Shown: in pieces, positions 1 through 6,298 of the stretch | Numbering within the stretch: position 1 is the first letter of the stretch | How the letters are laid out: each line of letters starts with the position of its first letter | NCBI GenBank assembly: GCA_023422005.1 | Contig: JAEZSC010000064.1 | Span: forward strand, 1-8,518 | Direction: 5' to 3' | Length of the DNA: 8,518 bases | Source: Bacillota bacterium | GTDB taxonomy: Bacteria; Bacillota; Clostridia; Christensenellales; UMGS416 | The notes under the pieces: generated by a model | The model's input: only the letters and a program-made list of their open reading frames with translations | Database searches by the model: none | What the model was told of the DNA's origin: nothing | Translations under genes and position numbers: made by a program

Positions 1-1667
1 CGGCGGCGCTCGGTCTTGGTCAGGCCGTCGTCGGCCTCCTCCTGCTGGCGGCTCTCGGCCTGCTTGCGGCTCTGGTAATCGTCCCAGTTGCCGGGGTAGT
101 CGGTCACGCCGGTCTCGGTCATCTCCAGCACGCGGGTGGCCACGCGGTTGATGAAGTATCGGTCGTGGCTCACGAACAGCAGCGTGCCCTCGAAATCCAG
201 CAGCGCATCCTCCAACACCTGGCAGGAGTTGGCATCCAGATGGTTGGTGGGCTCGTCCAGCAGCAGCACGTTGTAGCGGCCCAGCAGCAGCTTGATTAGC
301 GCCACGCGGCCCCGCTCACCGCCGGAAAGATCGGCGATGCGCTTGTAGATCTCGTCGCCGCGGAACAAGAACGCTGCCAGCGTATCCCGCACCCGCTGGG
401 GGTCCAGCGAGCGGTAGGCGTCCCACACCTCGTCCACAACAGTCTTCTCCTGCGTAAGACCCTGCTGCTTCTGGTCATAATAGCCCACCTGCACGCCGGT
501 GCCCCAGTATATATAGCCCTCGTCCGCGCTCAGTTCGCCGGTCAGCATGCGCAGCAGCGTGGTCTTGCCGATGCCGTTGCGCCCCACAATGCCCACGCGG
601 TCGCCGGCGCGCACATGCACATCCAGGCCGCTGAACAGCCGGTTGAGCCCGAAAGCCTTGCCCAGGCCCTGGGTCATGAGCACGTCGGTGCCGGTGCGCC
701 GGGCGCTCTCGAAGGAAAAGCGGATACCGGCTTCCTCCCGCACGCGCTCCACCCGATCCAGCTTACCCAGCTTCTTCTCCCAGCTGTGGGCGGCCTTCAG
801 GCTCTTCTCGCGGTTGTACTGCTTGTATCGGGCGATGATCTGCTCGTGTCGCTGGATCTCCCGCTGGTTGAGCTCATAGGCGCGCTGCTGCAGCTTGACG
901 CGCTCCTCGCGCTGGATCATGTATTCGGTGAAGTTGCCCTGGTACAGCGTGAGCTTGGTCAGCGTGATCTCGGCGATGGAATCGCACACGGCGTCCAGAA
1001 AATAGCGATCGTGGCTCACGGCGATGACGGTGCCCGGGTATTCGTGCAGAAAATCCTCCAGCCAGCCGATGGAGGCGATGTCCAGATGGTTGGTGGGCTC
1101 GTCCAGCAGCAGCGCGTCGGGCTTGCGCAGCAGCAGCTTGGCCAGCGCCAGGCGGCTCTGCTGGCCGCCGCTCAGCGTGGATGCCTTGCGGTAGATCTGC
1201 TCGTCGTCAAAGCCCAGGCCCTTGAGCACGCCCAGTATCGCGCTGCGGTATCCGTAGCCGTTGGCGGCCTCAAAGCGCTCGGTCAGCGCGGCATATTCGT
1301 TGCTCAGGCGGGCAAAAGCCGCCGGGTCGCCGTGCTGCTCGCCCATCTCGTGCTCCAGCGCCCGCAGCCGCTCCTCCATGGCGAACACGTCGGCGAACAC
1401 CGTGAGCATTTCCTCCCACGGCGTGCCATCGGGCACGGCCATGCTCTCCTGGGCCAGATAGCCCAGGCGCAGCCCCTCGGGTTTGGATACCGAACCCTCG
1501 TCGGGCAGAAGCTGGCCGGTCAGTATGCGCAGCAGCGTGGTCTTACCGGCGCCGTTGGGCCCCACGATGCCCAGGTGCTGCCCCTGCTGTATGGCCAGGT
1601 TCACGTCCTGTATGACCGTCTCGATGCCGTAATGCTTGGCGATGTTGTCCAGCGTAATCTGTATCAT
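1..1667 (-). CDS. ABC-F family ATPase, C terminus cut by window edge
   Basis: This is a soluble tandem ATPase of the ABC-F class, whose members bind the ribosomal E site and rescue stalled or drug-bound ribosomes; it has no membrane domain. 555 codons are visible. Domain 1 has Walker A GPNGAGKTT (residues 36-44), signature LSGGQ (165-169) and Walker B with LLLDEPTNHLD (D189, E190). Domain 2 has Walker A GRNGIGKTT (362-370), LSGGE (447-451) and a second LLLDEPTNHLD (D471, E472). Both catalytic glutamates are present. The charged, helical linker between the domains (about 242-325, starting at YQGNF) matches the P-site tRNA interaction motif that defines the class. Family members are usually 520-650 residues, so what is lost is a C-terminal tail. 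The ATG at 1667 is the first start after a good promoter; its Shine-Dalgarno is weak (GGGTAGG). The class is certain. Whether it is a housekeeping factor or an antibiotic-resistance type cannot be told here, although the roughly 25-nt leader leaves no room for the attenuators often found upstream of drug-inducible members. Confidence 0.95.
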   Translation of the reverse strand, partial: MIQITLDNIAKHYGIETVIQDVNLAIQQGQHLGIVGPNGAGKTTLLRILTGQLLPDEGSVSKPEGLRLGYLAQESMAVPDGTPWEEMLTVFADVFAMEERLRALEHEMGEQHGDPAAFARLSNEYAALTERFEAANGYGYRSAILGVLKGLGFDDEQIYRKASTLSGGQQSRLALAKLLLRKPDALLLDEPTNHLDIASIGWLEDFLHEYPGTVIAVSHDRYFLDAVCDSIAEITLTKLTLYQGNFTEYMIQREERVKLQQRAYELNQREIQRHEQIIARYKQYNREKSLKAAHSWEKKLGKLDRVERVREEAGIRFSFESARRTGTDVLMTQGLGKAFGLNRLFSGLDVHVRAGDRVGIVGRNGIGKTTLLRMLTGELSADEGYIYWGTGVQVGYYDQKQQGLTQEKTVVDEVWDAYRSLDPQRVRDTLAAFLFRGDEIYKRIADLSGGERGRVALIKLLLGRYNVLLLDEPTNHLDANSCQVLEDALLDFEGTLLFVSHDRYFINRVATRVLEMTETGVTDYPGNWDDYQSRKQAESRQQEEADDGLTKTERR

Positions 1668-1698
1668 GGGCCTACCCGTATCGTTTTTTTACCGGGTT

Positions 1699-1727
1699 AT
1701 TATACTATATTGCTACGGCGCTGTCAT
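1699..1727 (-). promoter_or_regulatory. Sigma-A-type promoter of the ABC-F gene
   Basis: On the minus strand the -35 hexamer is ATGACA (1722-1727, 5 of 6 to consensus) and the -10 hexamer is TATAAT (1699-1704, perfect), with a 17-bp spacer. Transcription should start near 1692, which gives a leader of about 25 nt before the ATG at 1667. Confidence 0.85.
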
Positions 1728-1744
1728 TCGGGATGGAACAAAGC

Positions 1745-1772
1745 AAAGGGCGAACCAAGCGGTCCGCCCTTT
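1745..1772 (-). terminator. Hairpin terminator, possibly bidirectional
   Basis: The arms AAAGGGCG (1745-1752) and CGCCCTTT (1765-1772) pair over 8 bp. After one A/C mismatch, ACC (1754-1756) and GGT (1761-1763) add 3 bp around an AAGC loop. Reading leftward, the stem is followed by a T-rich stretch (TTTGCTTTGTT). Reading rightward there is a short T run to 1773. It lies just behind the -35 of the ABC-F promoter, so it would insulate that gene from leftward transcription coming from the sigma/anti-sigma operon. The T tract is broken by G and C, so strength is uncertain. Confidence 0.6.
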
Positions 1773-1838
1773 TCAAATTGGGGATGTCGTGTTTTTCACA
1801 TATCAATATAATCACTCAATCAATGGGGCCGAAGGTTT

Positions 1839-2048
1839 CCAAAGGGCGATCGGAAAGCCCTTTGGCCTTTGCGCCTGGATGGCGCGCAGCCCAGCGTCGC
1901 CTTGTGCGGCTCTGACGCACACGCCGACTGGATGTCGGCGAGGTATTACCCCAGGCTTGCGACAGCGTCGGCTCCGCCGATGCGACAGCAAGCCGTAGGC
2001 TGTGCGAAGCACAGCGGGGCGATGCGCAGGTCGCGCCCAAAGGCGCGA
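1839..2048. repeat. Dense array of consecutive hairpins in a non-coding spacer
   Basis: The 447-bp gap between the ABC-F start and the anti-sigma stop contains this block. In order the stems are: 1839-1847/1857-1865 (9 bp, CCAAAGGGC); 1871-1875/1881-1885 (5 bp, loop TGGAT); 1903-1908/1916-1921 (6 bp); 1922-1928/1934-1940 (7 bp, loop TGGAT again); a small GGTA-T-TACC palindrome at 1942-1950; a nested structure with outer stem 1954-1960/1988-1994 (GGCTTGC/GCAAGCC) around inner stem 1965-1972/1976-1983 (one G-T pair); 1999-2005/2009-2015 (GCTGTGC, loop GAA); and 2031-2037/2042-2048 (TCGCGCC, loop CAAA). Nearly every base lies in or next to a stem. Short open frames cross it on both strands, but they are low-complexity Arg/Ala/Pro frames with no ribosome binding site and are treated as spurious. 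It could be a dispersed intergenic palindromic element of this genome, a structured RNA, or the structured 3' end of the sigma/anti-sigma transcript. I do not recognise it as a named family. Confidence 0.6.
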
Positions 2049-2114
2049 AATCCCTTCCCACTGTATGAAGTATGCTCTTTGTGCGCTTAGTACGACAACC
2101 TCCTCTTTTGGCTG

Positions 2115-3350
2115 TTATTCGGTCAGCGAGACCATCATGGACGTCACGACGCCGTCCTTCACTTTGACGATCAGGTTGTCGTTGCTGCCCACGCCCCAGG
2201 CCAGCGCGCCGATGGCCTCGTGGGGTTGGCCCAGCACGGCGGTGAACTCTGCCAGCGCCATACCGGCGTGCAGCCCGAAGGGCTGTTCCGCCTTCTCAGC
2301 GGTGGATTCGATGGAGTACAGCTTGCCGTTGCGCACGACGGCGGCCGTGCCGTCCGCCCACTTCACCGTGCGGGATGTACCGCCAACGTCCTCACTGGTT
2401 TTGTCGCCAGTGGGGTCTGAGCCGATGGCTTTGGTCAGCGCTTCCACGGCTTTCTTGCCTTCGGTGTCCAGCTTCACGCCGTAGATCGCCAGGTCGTCCC
2501 ATGTCAGCTTCTTTTGCTGCGCTGCCGGCGCATCGGTGGCCGTGGGCTCAGGTTTCTTCGTGGCCTCGGGCTTCCCGGTCTCAACCTGGGAGGAGTCCAC
2601 AACCTGGAAGGTTTTGAGCATGGCGTAGAACCGGGCGCCGTGCCCCTCGGCGGCCTCGCGGAACATCTTGCAGCGGATCTCGAAGCTTCCGCCCCGCTTG
2701 TTGTCCACAATGTAGATGTCCTCGTAGGGGGATTTGCTGTCGTCTTCGTCATAGGCCAGGATGGCCCAGCCCTTCACCGGTTCGGTCACCTGTCCTCGGC
2801 CTTCGGCCACGTCATACTTGCCCTTGACCTCGGCCAGCAGCGCTTCATATTGCTGCTGTGCGCCCTTGTCGGTGATCTGGCGGATTTCCATCTGCACCGG
2901 CGGGTAGCCTTCGGGCATGTTCAGAGCCTTGTAGGCGTCCACGCCCGCGCTGCTCTCTTTCTTGTAACGCTCAGCATCGATATAGATCACATACCCCATC
3001 TCGCCGGAGGTGTTGGCGTGCAGCTCGGCCTGCTGTGTCTCGGTGCCGCCCTCTATCTGGGTGTCCATCTGTATTTCGGGGGCGAAGAGCTTCACGATGC
3101 GGTCGGCCAGCGCCGTGCCCTGCGGCGTCATCGAGAAGAACACCGTCACCGCGGCGGCGGCTGCCGTCGTTACTGCCGCCGACAGCCAAAAGTTTCTTTT
3201 GCGTTTCATATCCTTGCGTTCCCTTTCTGCTTCGATTGTGGAGATCCGGCTGAATACGGCATGCCAGACGGACCTCTTGCGCTGGGCTGCCCCTTCGGTG
3301 CCCTGCCGCAGCGCCCGCGTCAGCTTTTCATTGTTGTCTTGCGTGTTCAT
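2115..3350 (-). CDS. Membrane-anchored putative anti-sigma factor with two extracytoplasmic domains
   Basis: The 411-residue protein is probably the partner that holds the adjacent ECF sigma factor inactive at the membrane. Residues 1-50 are charged and would be cytoplasmic. About 54-73 is a single Ala/Val-rich membrane span preceded by KRKRN, giving an N-in topology. Residues 80-252 form one outer domain, followed by a Pro/Thr/Lys/Ala-rich linker (about 256-280) and a second outer domain (281-411). The end of the latter (HAGMALAEFTAVLGQP, then a W and a late hydrophobic strand) resembles the SmpA/BLIP-like fold. There is no HxxxCxxC zinc motif, and the only cysteine is C227, so it is not a ZAS-type anti-sigma. 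The ATG at 3350 overlaps the sigma stop as ATGA. AAGGTG (3358-3363) lies 7 nt upstream, inside the sigma gene, so translation is likely coupled. The anti-sigma role is inferred from gene order and topology; sequence alone does not name a family. Confidence 0.75.
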   Translation of the reverse strand: MNTQDNNEKLTRALRQGTEGAAQRKRSVWHAVFSRISTIEAERERKDMKRKRNFWLSAAVTTAAAAAVTVFFSMTPQGTALADRIVKLFAPEIQMDTQIEGGTETQQAELHANTSGEMGYVIYIDAERYKKESSAGVDAYKALNMPEGYPPVQMEIRQITDKGAQQQYEALLAEVKGKYDVAEGRGQVTEPVKGWAILAYDEDDSKSPYEDIYIVDNKRGGSFEIRCKMFREAAEGHGARFYAMLKTFQVVDSSQVETGKPEATKKPEPTATDAPAAQQKKLTWDDLAIYGVKLDTEGKKAVEALTKAIGSDPTGDKTSEDVGGTSRTVKWADGTAAVVRNGKLYSIESTAEKAEQPFGLHAGMALAEFTAVLGQPHEAIGALAWGVGSNDNLIVKVKDGVVTSMMVSLTE

Positions 3351-3892
3351 ATGGCATCACCTTTCTCAAGAAAACCACGCAGCCTGTGCCTTGCCCGCCG
3401 GACACGGCCTTTCATCGTCGTCAGGCTGAGGCCCAGTATTTGAGCCGCCTCCTGGTCCTGGTACCCCATCAGGTACCGCAGCACCAGCGGCTCCCGCAGG
3501 CTCAATTCCAGCTCGCCGATGGCTTCATACAGCGCCTGGTAATCGTCCTGCGGCGCCGCTTCTTCCGGCAAAGTGCCGGTGGGCAGCAGCCTGCGGCGCC
3601 ACCGCAGGGCCCGTCGGCATTCGTTGATGAGTATCCTGTAGAACCACGGCTCAAAGGGCTTGGATGGATCAAACCGGTTGATGTTGCGGTATATCCGTAT
3701 GAACGTATCCTGCACGGCGTCGGCTGCCAGGCCGTCGTTGCCGACAATGGCAGCGGCGTACCGCAGCGCCGGCTCGGCCATGCGGTCATACAGGCGGTCA
3801 AATGCCTGGATGTCGCCTTGCTGTATGTGTTTGATGTCCAGCTCGTCCAATCCGCAGTTCCTTTCGTGCCGTTTGAAAGCTTTCACATACAT
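3347..3892 (-). CDS. ECF (extracytoplasmic function) RNA polymerase sigma factor
   Basis: The 181-residue protein is a sigma-70 family group IV factor that redirects RNA polymerase to a small regulon in response to an envelope signal. Region 2 spans about 29-97 (AFDRLYDRM, then ADAVQDTFIRIYRNINRF and PWFYRILINECRR). Region 4 spans about 118-171, with the helix-turn-helix YQDQEAAQILGLSLTTMKGR and the trailing RVRRARHRLRG. There is no region 1.1 or region 3, as is normal for ECF factors, and the length is typical. The ATG at 3892 has GAGG 7 nt upstream (3900-3903). A TTG at 3850 preceded by AAAGGA is a possible shorter start, which would remove 14 residues; both would keep region 2. It is the first gene of a two-gene operon with the downstream putative anti-sigma and is divergent from the serpin lipoprotein. 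Its group within the ECF classification cannot be set by eye. Confidence 0.95.
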   Translation of the reverse strand: MYVKAFKRHERNCGLDELDIKHIQQGDIQAFDRLYDRMAEPALRYAAAIVGNDGLAADAVQDTFIRIYRNINRFDPSKPFEPWFYRILINECRRALRWRRRLLPTGTLPEEAAPQDDYQALYEAIGELELSLREPLVLRYLMGYQDQEAAQILGLSLTTMKGRVRRARHRLRGFLEKGDAI

Positions 3893-3929
3893 TACCCATC
3901 CTCGGGCAAAAAAGAGACAAAGATTTTAA

Positions 3930-3935
3930 AGTATA
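3930..3935 (-). promoter_or_regulatory. Candidate -10 element of the sigma/anti-sigma operon
   Basis: TATACT on the minus strand would start transcription near 3923, giving a leader of about 30 nt that contains the GAGG ribosome site. No sequence resembling TTGACA lies 16-18 bp upstream (GAAGGG or similar is found). GGGAAC (3950-3955) resembles the GGAAC core of ECF -35 elements, but it is only 14 bp from this hexamer. Either an activator is needed or the operon is driven by an ECF-type promoter not resolved here. Confidence 0.4.
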
Positions 3936-3936
3936 A

Positions 3937-3946
3937 CCATCGATGG
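3937..3946. promoter_or_regulatory. Perfect 10-bp palindrome CCATCGATGG, candidate operator
   Basis: The palindrome lies in the 113-bp divergent intergenic region, one base upstream of the candidate sigma-operon -10 and about 26 bp upstream of the serpin promoter -35. A dimeric regulator bound there would cover the sigma promoter spacer. No second copy was seen in the region, so it may be coincidental. Confidence 0.3.
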
Positions 3947-3971
3947 GCAGTTCCCTTCCCCATTCCAGGTT

Positions 3972-3999
3972 TTCACGCTTTGTTCCTGCATGGTATAAT
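3972..3999 (+). promoter_or_regulatory. Extended -10 promoter of the serpin-lipoprotein operon
   Basis: A perfect TATAAT (3994-3999) is preceded by TGG, which satisfies the TGn extended -10 motif. TTCACG (3972-3977) is a 4-of-6 match to the -35 consensus at 16-bp spacing. The standard offset places the transcription start at 4006, which is the A of the serpin ATG. No Shine-Dalgarno precedes that ATG, so the transcript is probably leaderless. Confidence 0.75.
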
Positions 4000-4005
4000 G
4001 CGGCT

Positions 4006-5250
4006 ATGAAGGTTTTTACGAAAAGAAAGCAGATCATTTTACCTTTGACCCTGGCCGCGCTGCTGGCGGCACTGAACGCGTGTTCCGACGCAGGCCGTAT
4101 CACCGACGCGCCCAGCAGCCAGCCCACGCCCAGTGTGAGCGTGGGTGAGGGCAGCCTGGCCGAAGGGCGCATGCTGGACTGGAGCCTGACGCTGTTGCAT
4201 CTGGCCGATAGCGGCGACAACCTTGCGATATCGCCGGCAGCGCTGACCAGCGACATCGCGGCGCTTCGGCTGGGCGTGCAGGGCAAACCCCTGCAGGACA
4301 CTGCCACTGCGCTGGGCGCTCAGGACATGAGCCCCAAACAGATCAACGACGCCGCGCTCAAAGCGCGCCAGACAATGGAAAAGCTCAAGCTTGGGCGCTA
4401 CAGCGCGCTGTGGAGTCTGTTCGTCGGTGAAAAACAGCCTGTGCTGGAATCATACCTGTCCGAAGGCCAGAAGGCGCTGCAGATGAACTCGCGCTTCGAG
4501 CCGTTCAGCGGCGAAACGGGCAAGGCGACGCTCAACGAATGGGCGGACACCGGCACCGCCGGCATGGTCAGCGATCTGAACTTCGACGTACCCTCCACCG
4601 AGCAGCCGTTCTTTGTGGATCTGTTCATGGCCGACCCCGACTGGCAAATGGCGCTGGACCCCGCCAAAACCCGCCCGCAGCCCTTCTTCTATGAGGACGG
4701 CGACAAGAGCGCGGTGCCCACGCTGGTGGTCACGGGGCGCTGCGGCATCTACGATGGGCCAGAGGGCGCCATGGCGGTGCTGCCGCTGGCCGGCGACGAG
4801 GCGCGCTTGGTCGTGCTCTTCCCCAAGGAAGACGGCGTTAAGCTGACCGACTTCTATGCCACGGCGCAGGCCCGCCATGATGAGTGGCTGACCAAGGCCA
4901 CATGGGGCAGCCAGCGGGTGCTGCTGCCGCGGTTCAGCATCGGCTATCGCGGCTCCATCCGGGGCCCCCTGGGCGCAGCGGGCATGGGCTCGCTCTTCGC
5001 CGCGGACACCGACTTCAGCGCCATGGGCCATGGCCTGCACCCTGCCGACATACTGCACGACTGCCGGCTGATCATCGATGAGTCCGGCGTGAACACCGCC
5101 GACCCCAAGGCCAGCTACCGCTCGGGCGTGGATGACGGCATACCCACGCTGGCTGTAAACCGGCCCTTCCTGGTGCTGCTGGAAAAGACCGATACCGGCG
5201 CTGTGCTGCTGGCCGGCGCCGTGCGCGACCCGCTGGCCGCGCTGAAGTGA
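4006..5250 (+). CDS. Serpin-family lipoprotein
   Basis: The 414-residue protein starts with a lipoprotein signal peptide (MKVFTKRKQ, hydrophobic core 10-22, lipobox LNAC with C26), then a Ser/Pro/Thr linker (about 34-50), so it should be anchored outside the cell membrane. The rest follows the serpin fold order: NLAISPAAL (72-80, cf. N-x-x-x-SP), ALRLGVQGK (86-94), DPDWQMALDPAKT (210-222), MAVLPL (256-261), LVVLFPKE (268-275), FAADTDFSAM (331-340) and VNRPFLVLL (384-392) with GAVRDP near the C terminus. Serpins are suicide inhibitors of serine or cysteine proteases; gut bacterial members are thought to block host or competitor proteases. The hinge (E359, G361, then VNTADPKAS) lacks the small-residue run of inhibitory serpins, so inhibition is uncertain. 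The ATG at 4006 was chosen because it gives a clean signal peptide; an in-frame ATG at 3943 would add 21 residues upstream of it and lies ahead of the promoter. It is divergent from the ECF sigma gene and first in its operon. Confidence 0.88.
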   Translation: MKVFTKRKQIILPLTLAALLAALNACSDAGRITDAPSSQPTPSVSVGEGSLAEGRMLDWSLTLLHLADSGDNLAISPAALTSDIAALRLGVQGKPLQDTATALGAQDMSPKQINDAALKARQTMEKLKLGRYSALWSLFVGEKQPVLESYLSEGQKALQMNSRFEPFSGETGKATLNEWADTGTAGMVSDLNFDVPSTEQPFFVDLFMADPDWQMALDPAKTRPQPFFYEDGDKSAVPTLVVTGRCGIYDGPEGAMAVLPLAGDEARLVVLFPKEDGVKLTDFYATAQARHDEWLTKATWGSQRVLLPRFSIGYRGSIRGPLGAAGMGSLFAADTDFSAMGHGLHPADILHDCRLIIDESGVNTADPKASYRSGVDDGIPTLAVNRPFLVLLEKTDTGAVLLAGAVRDPLAALK

Positions 5251-5266
5251 TGCGAGGAGATGCTTG

Positions 5267-6298
5267 ATGAACCAGACCATCTACGATTACGCCGTGGAAC
5301 AAACCGCCCGGCTGTGCGCCATCGCCAGCCCCACAGGTTATACAGCTGACATCGCCCGTGCCGTTGCAGCGGAGCTCACAGCGCTGGGGTATGAGCCAAA
5401 GCTTACCAACAAGGGCGCCGTGGTGTGCTGCCTGGGGGGCGAAGGCGAAGGGCTGTGCCTGTCCGCCCACCTGGACGCTTTGGGCCTGATCGTGCGCTCG
5501 GTGAAGGCCAACGGCCGCCTGCGCTATGAGCCGCTCAACGGCTACAGCCATTTCCACGCCGCCACCGAGAACGTCACCGTGTTCACCCGCGCCGGGCGGG
5601 CCTTCACCGGCACCGTGCAGTGCGACAAACCCTCGGTGCACGTATGGGGAAACCCCGACAAGGTGGGCAAGGACGACGGCGGCATGGAGGTTCTGCTGGA
5701 CGAAGAGGTGCGCGACGCCTCCGACGTGGCCAAGCTCGGCATCCGCGCCGGCGATTTCATCGCCTATGACCCGCGCACGAAGGTCACCGACAGCGGCTTT
5801 ATCAAGAGCCGCCATCTGGACGACAAGGCCGGCAGCGCCTGCCTGCTGGCGCTGGCCCGGTATCTGCGGGAATCCGGCGCTGTGTTGCGCCGAAAGACCT
5901 GGCTGCTGTTCACCGTGCATGAGGAAGTGGGTCACGGCGGCGCCGTGATCCCCGATGGCATTCGTGACATGGTGGCCGTAGACATGGGCGCAGTGGGCGA
6001 CGACCTGGGCTGCGACGAATTTAAAGTCAGCATCTGCGCCAAGGATTCCGCCGGCCCCTACGACTACGACGTGACCGGCGAGCTGATCGCCGCCGCCGAT
6101 CGTATGGGCTGCGAATACGCGGTGGATATCTACCCCCACTACGGCTCCGACGTGGACGTGACGCTGCGCGCGGGCTACGATGTGCGCCACGGCCTGATCG
6201 GCCCAGGCGTATATGCCAGCCACGGTTATGAGCGCACCCACCGGCGCGCGCTGGAAAACACGATCAAGCTGCTGTGTGGCTACGCAATGCAGCCATGA
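5267..6298 (+). CDS. M42 family metallo-aminopeptidase (FrvX/YsdC type)
   Basis: The 343-residue protein is a cytoplasmic two-metal aminopeptidase of the M42 family, whose members form large tetrahedral particles that trim peptides; some relatives are annotated as endoglucanases without firm support. By comparison with the family, the metal and catalytic residues are H68 and D70 (SAHLDALG), D185/D186 (RHLDDKAG), E219-E220 (VHEEVGHGG, catalytic base and ligand), D239 (AVDMG) and H325 (ERTHRRALE). The set appears complete and the length is normal. The ATG at 5267 has GAGGAG (5254-5259) 7 nt upstream. A TTG one codon earlier is too close to that site. It begins 16 bp after the serpin stop, so the two are almost certainly co-transcribed. 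It could finish the breakdown of peptides taken up by the cell, but a direct link to the serpin is not shown. Confidence 0.94.
   Translation: MNQTIYDYAVEQTARLCAIASPTGYTADIARAVAAELTALGYEPKLTNKGAVVCCLGGEGEGLCLSAHLDALGLIVRSVKANGRLRYEPLNGYSHFHAATENVTVFTRAGRAFTGTVQCDKPSVHVWGNPDKVGKDDGGMEVLLDEEVRDASDVAKLGIRAGDFIAYDPRTKVTDSGFIKSRHLDDKAGSACLLALARYLRESGAVLRRKTWLLFTVHEEVGHGGAVIPDGIRDMVAVDMGAVGDDLGCDEFKVSICAKDSAGPYDYDVTGELIAAADRMGCEYAVDIYPHYGSDVDVTLRAGYDVRHGLIGPGVYASHGYERTHRRALENTIKLLCGYAMQP

Noticed and set aside
615..1811. A long plus-strand open frame (398 codons) across the ABC-F gene
   Set aside because: It is antisense to an unambiguous ABC-F ATPase with all ABC motifs. GC-rich codon use leaves antisense frames open. 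The product is low complexity (Leu, Gln, Gly, His, Val) and matches nothing I recognise.
1807..1812. TATAAT as a rightward promoter into the hairpin block
   Set aside because: The best -35 at 17 bp (ATGTCG) matches only 3 of 6, and the sequence is a general AT-rich stretch. It is mentioned as a possibility within the hairpin finding but not called.
1839..2048. CRISPR array or tRNA/rRNA gene in the structured spacer
   Set aside because: There is no regularly spaced direct repeat of 23-37 bp, and no cloverleaf with a T-loop TTCRANN pattern or a 16S/23S-like stretch.
1816..2061. Short open frames on both strands through the hairpin block
   Set aside because: They are made of palindromic GC-rich sequence, have Arg/Ala/Pro/Ser-rich products and no ribosome binding sites. 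The DNA structure explains the sequence better than coding does.
3943..4005. Longer serpin start at ATG 3943
   Set aside because: It would place 21 residues before a well-formed lipoprotein signal peptide, has no ribosome site and lies upstream of the predicted transcription start.
5072..6241. A 389-codon minus-strand open frame over the M42 peptidase
   Set aside because: It is antisense to a peptidase with a complete active site; same GC-bias explanation.
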